The notes beneath the pieces are model-generated. The model saw only the letters and a list, made by a program, of their open reading frames with translations. It was not told the origin of the DNA and made no database searches. The position numbers and the translations under genes are program-made. This document shows positions 6,551 through 7,585 of a DNA stretch of 7,585 nucleotides, in pieces. This DNA comes from Prevotellaceae bacterium (GTDB taxonomy: Bacteria; Bacteroidota; Bacteroidia; Bacteroidales; UBA932): NCBI GenBank assembly GCA_031259805.1, contig JAIRKX010000042.1, forward strand, positions 1 to 7,585, read 5' to 3'. How positions within the stretch are numbered: the first letter of the stretch is position 1; each line of letters starts with the position of its first letter.

Positions 6551-7417
6551 TTAAAAATACGTAATTGTTTTGCCTGTCAGACTACCGAGCAGGTTGTTGG
6601 CCATACGGCTTGCGCCAAGACGGAAGAGCGCCGGAGTCAGCCATTCGTCGCCCAGCACGTGGCGGACGATGGCGTAATACAGCGCCGCATCGTCCGACGA
6701 GACAATACCGCCTGCCGGTTTAAACCCGACCTTCCGTCCGGTTTCCATATAGAAGCGGCGGATGCACTGCGTCATAATCCATGCGGCTTCCGGTGTGGCT
6801 GCCGGGTTGGTTTTGCCGGTCGAGGTTTTGATAAAGTCCGCGCCGGCTTCCATCGCCAGAAAAGCGGCATCGGCTATTTGCGACGGCGACAGGGCGCCTG
6901 TTTCCAGAATCACTTTCAGGTGAGCATTGCCGATAGCTTGTTGGATTTGCATGATTTCGTAAGCGGCGGTGGCGTAGTCGCCCGCCAAAAACGCGCCTAA
7001 CGAAAGGACTATGTCTATTTCCGTCGCGCCTTGCTCTACTGCCAGACGACACTCGTCGCATTTTACGCTCAAGAAGGTTTGCGAGGCAGGGAATCCTGCG
7101 CCTACCGCCGCTATTTGCACCGACGCGACTGTCAGCGTTTCGCGCACTGTCGGCACCAGCGCCGGATACACGCAAATGGCGGCCACCGGAGGCAGGCCGG
7201 CAAATTGTTCCGGTAACCGGTTGACGCGCTCGGTCAGCGTCCGCACTTTCTCCACCGTATCGGTCGCGTTCAACGTCGTTAAATCAATAGCGCCGAAGCA
7301 TTGTTTCCACACTTCCGGCGTCCGCATCGACGGTAGCGTGCCGGCTATTTCGCGCAAGGCGTTTGCAATATCTTTCGTGTGGACCGCAAAATCATATTTT
7401 TTCGAATAATCTGTCAT
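6551..7417 (-). CDS. deoC: Deoxyribose-phosphate aldolase
   Basis: Splits 2-deoxyribose 5-phosphate into glyceraldehyde 3-phosphate and acetaldehyde, the last step of deoxynucleoside salvage, in the cytoplasm. The 288-aa TIM barrel carries the Schiff-base lysine K197 in DFIKTSTGK, the second active-site lysine K233 in VGFKPAGG, and the catalytic aspartate D135 in ATEIDIVL. It is somewhat longer than the E. coli enzyme (259 aa), mostly at the N-terminus, as in the longer DeoC group. A tyrosine is next to last (ITYF), where E. coli has a functional C-terminal tyrosine. It is the first gene of the right block. No clear TAnnTTTG box is visible in 7418-7464. A 23-bp repeat array begins about 50-70 bp upstream. 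Confidence 0.96.
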   Translation of the reverse strand: MTDYSKKYDFAVHTKDIANALREIAGTLPSMRTPEVWKQCFGAIDLTTLNATDTVEKVRTLTERVNRLPEQFAGLPPVAAICVYPALVPTVRETLTVASVQIAAVGAGFPASQTFLSVKCDECRLAVEQGATEIDIVLSLGAFLAGDYATAAYEIMQIQQAIGNAHLKVILETGALSPSQIADAAFLAMEAGADFIKTSTGKTNPAATPEAAWIMTQCIRRFYMETGRKVGFKPAGGIVSSDDAALYYAIVRHVLGDEWLTPALFRLGASRMANNLLGSLTGKTITYF

Positions 7418-7464
7418 GTTACTTAGTTGTTGAATTATTTATTCCTTTTTCTATTTCGTTTTTT

Positions 7465-7585
7465 GGAGAGTACCCCTTATTTCTTACAGGGGGATGCCCC
7501 TCCTGCTTATAGGGGGATGCCCCTCCGGCTTATAGGGGGATGCCCCACCAGCATATAGGGGGATGCCCCTCCTGCTAATAGGGGG
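7465..7585. repeat. Tandem array of a 23-bp unit upstream of deoC, cut by the right edge
   Basis: Clear units start at 7488, 7511, 7534 and 7557, with a fifth begun at 7580. A degenerate unit at 7465-7487 matches about half the positions. Each unit contains AGGGG-GATG-CCCCT, a 14-bp interrupted palindrome with 5-bp arms, then a variable 9-bp spacer (such as cctgcttat). The third unit breaks the outermost pair (CCCCA). The core is better conserved than the spacer. The length is not a multiple of three, so it is unlikely to be coding. The array lies in the region expected to hold the deoC promoter, and continues off the right edge. Confidence 0.95.

Noticed and set aside
6320..7000. 226-aa + strand ORF opposite deoC and the barrel gene
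   Set aside because: It is antisense to two well-supported genes, has basic low-quality composition and no recognisable motif.
7488..7585. CRISPR array or plasmid-type iterons
   Set aside because: A 23-bp period with near-identical spacers is not CRISPR. No replication initiator gene is present to support iterons.

Overview
The window looks like a piece of a Bacteroidota chromosome, most likely Bacteroidales in the Porphyromonas/Tannerella neighbourhood. The evidence is the enzyme set (lysine fermentation to butyrate as in Porphyromonas, a NamZ-type muramidase as in Tannerella), start codons without Shine-Dalgarno sequences, and a promoter of the Bacteroidota type (TTTG, 19 nt, TAnnTTTG). 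The genus is an inference. All eight genes lie on the minus strand, so transcription runs from right to left. No tRNA, rRNA, transposase or CRISPR array was seen.

Right block, transcribed first (7417 to 4760): deoC (deoxyribose-phosphate aldolase), a small secreted beta-barrel protein of unknown function, and a DUF1343/NamZ exo-beta-N-acetylmuramidase. Gaps of 12 and 36 bp suggest one transcript. Its likely theme is salvage of deoxynucleosides and cell-wall amino sugars, although the barrel protein has no assigned role.

Between the blocks (4542-4759) there is a 124-bp imperfect palindrome with a perfect 20-bp stem that overlaps the namZ stop codon, a short period-7 repeat, and a good Bacteroidota promoter driving the left block.

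Left block (4541 to 212): CoA-transferase subunit A, kal, kce, kdd and kamA. These are most of the 3,5-diaminohexanoate route of lysine fermentation: lysine to beta-lysine (KamA); 3,5-diaminohexanoate to 5-amino-3-oxohexanoate (Kdd); exchange with acetyl-CoA to give 3-aminobutyryl-CoA and acetoacetate (Kce); deamination to crotonyl-CoA (Kal); and CoA transfer between butyryl-CoA and acetoacetate. Missing from the window are lysine 5,6-aminomutase (KamDE), the CoA-transferase beta subunit that carries the catalytic glutamate, and butyryl-CoA dehydrogenase/Etf. They may lie beyond position 1.

Both ends of the window sit inside short tandem arrays: a 21-bp unit at 1-120 and a 23-bp unit at 7488-7585. 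Their sequences differ, but each unit carries a 14-bp interrupted palindrome of the same layout (5-bp arm, 4-bp centre, 5-bp arm). This shared layout, and the palindromic element after namZ, are the least explained signals here. The catabolic genes themselves belong to known families.
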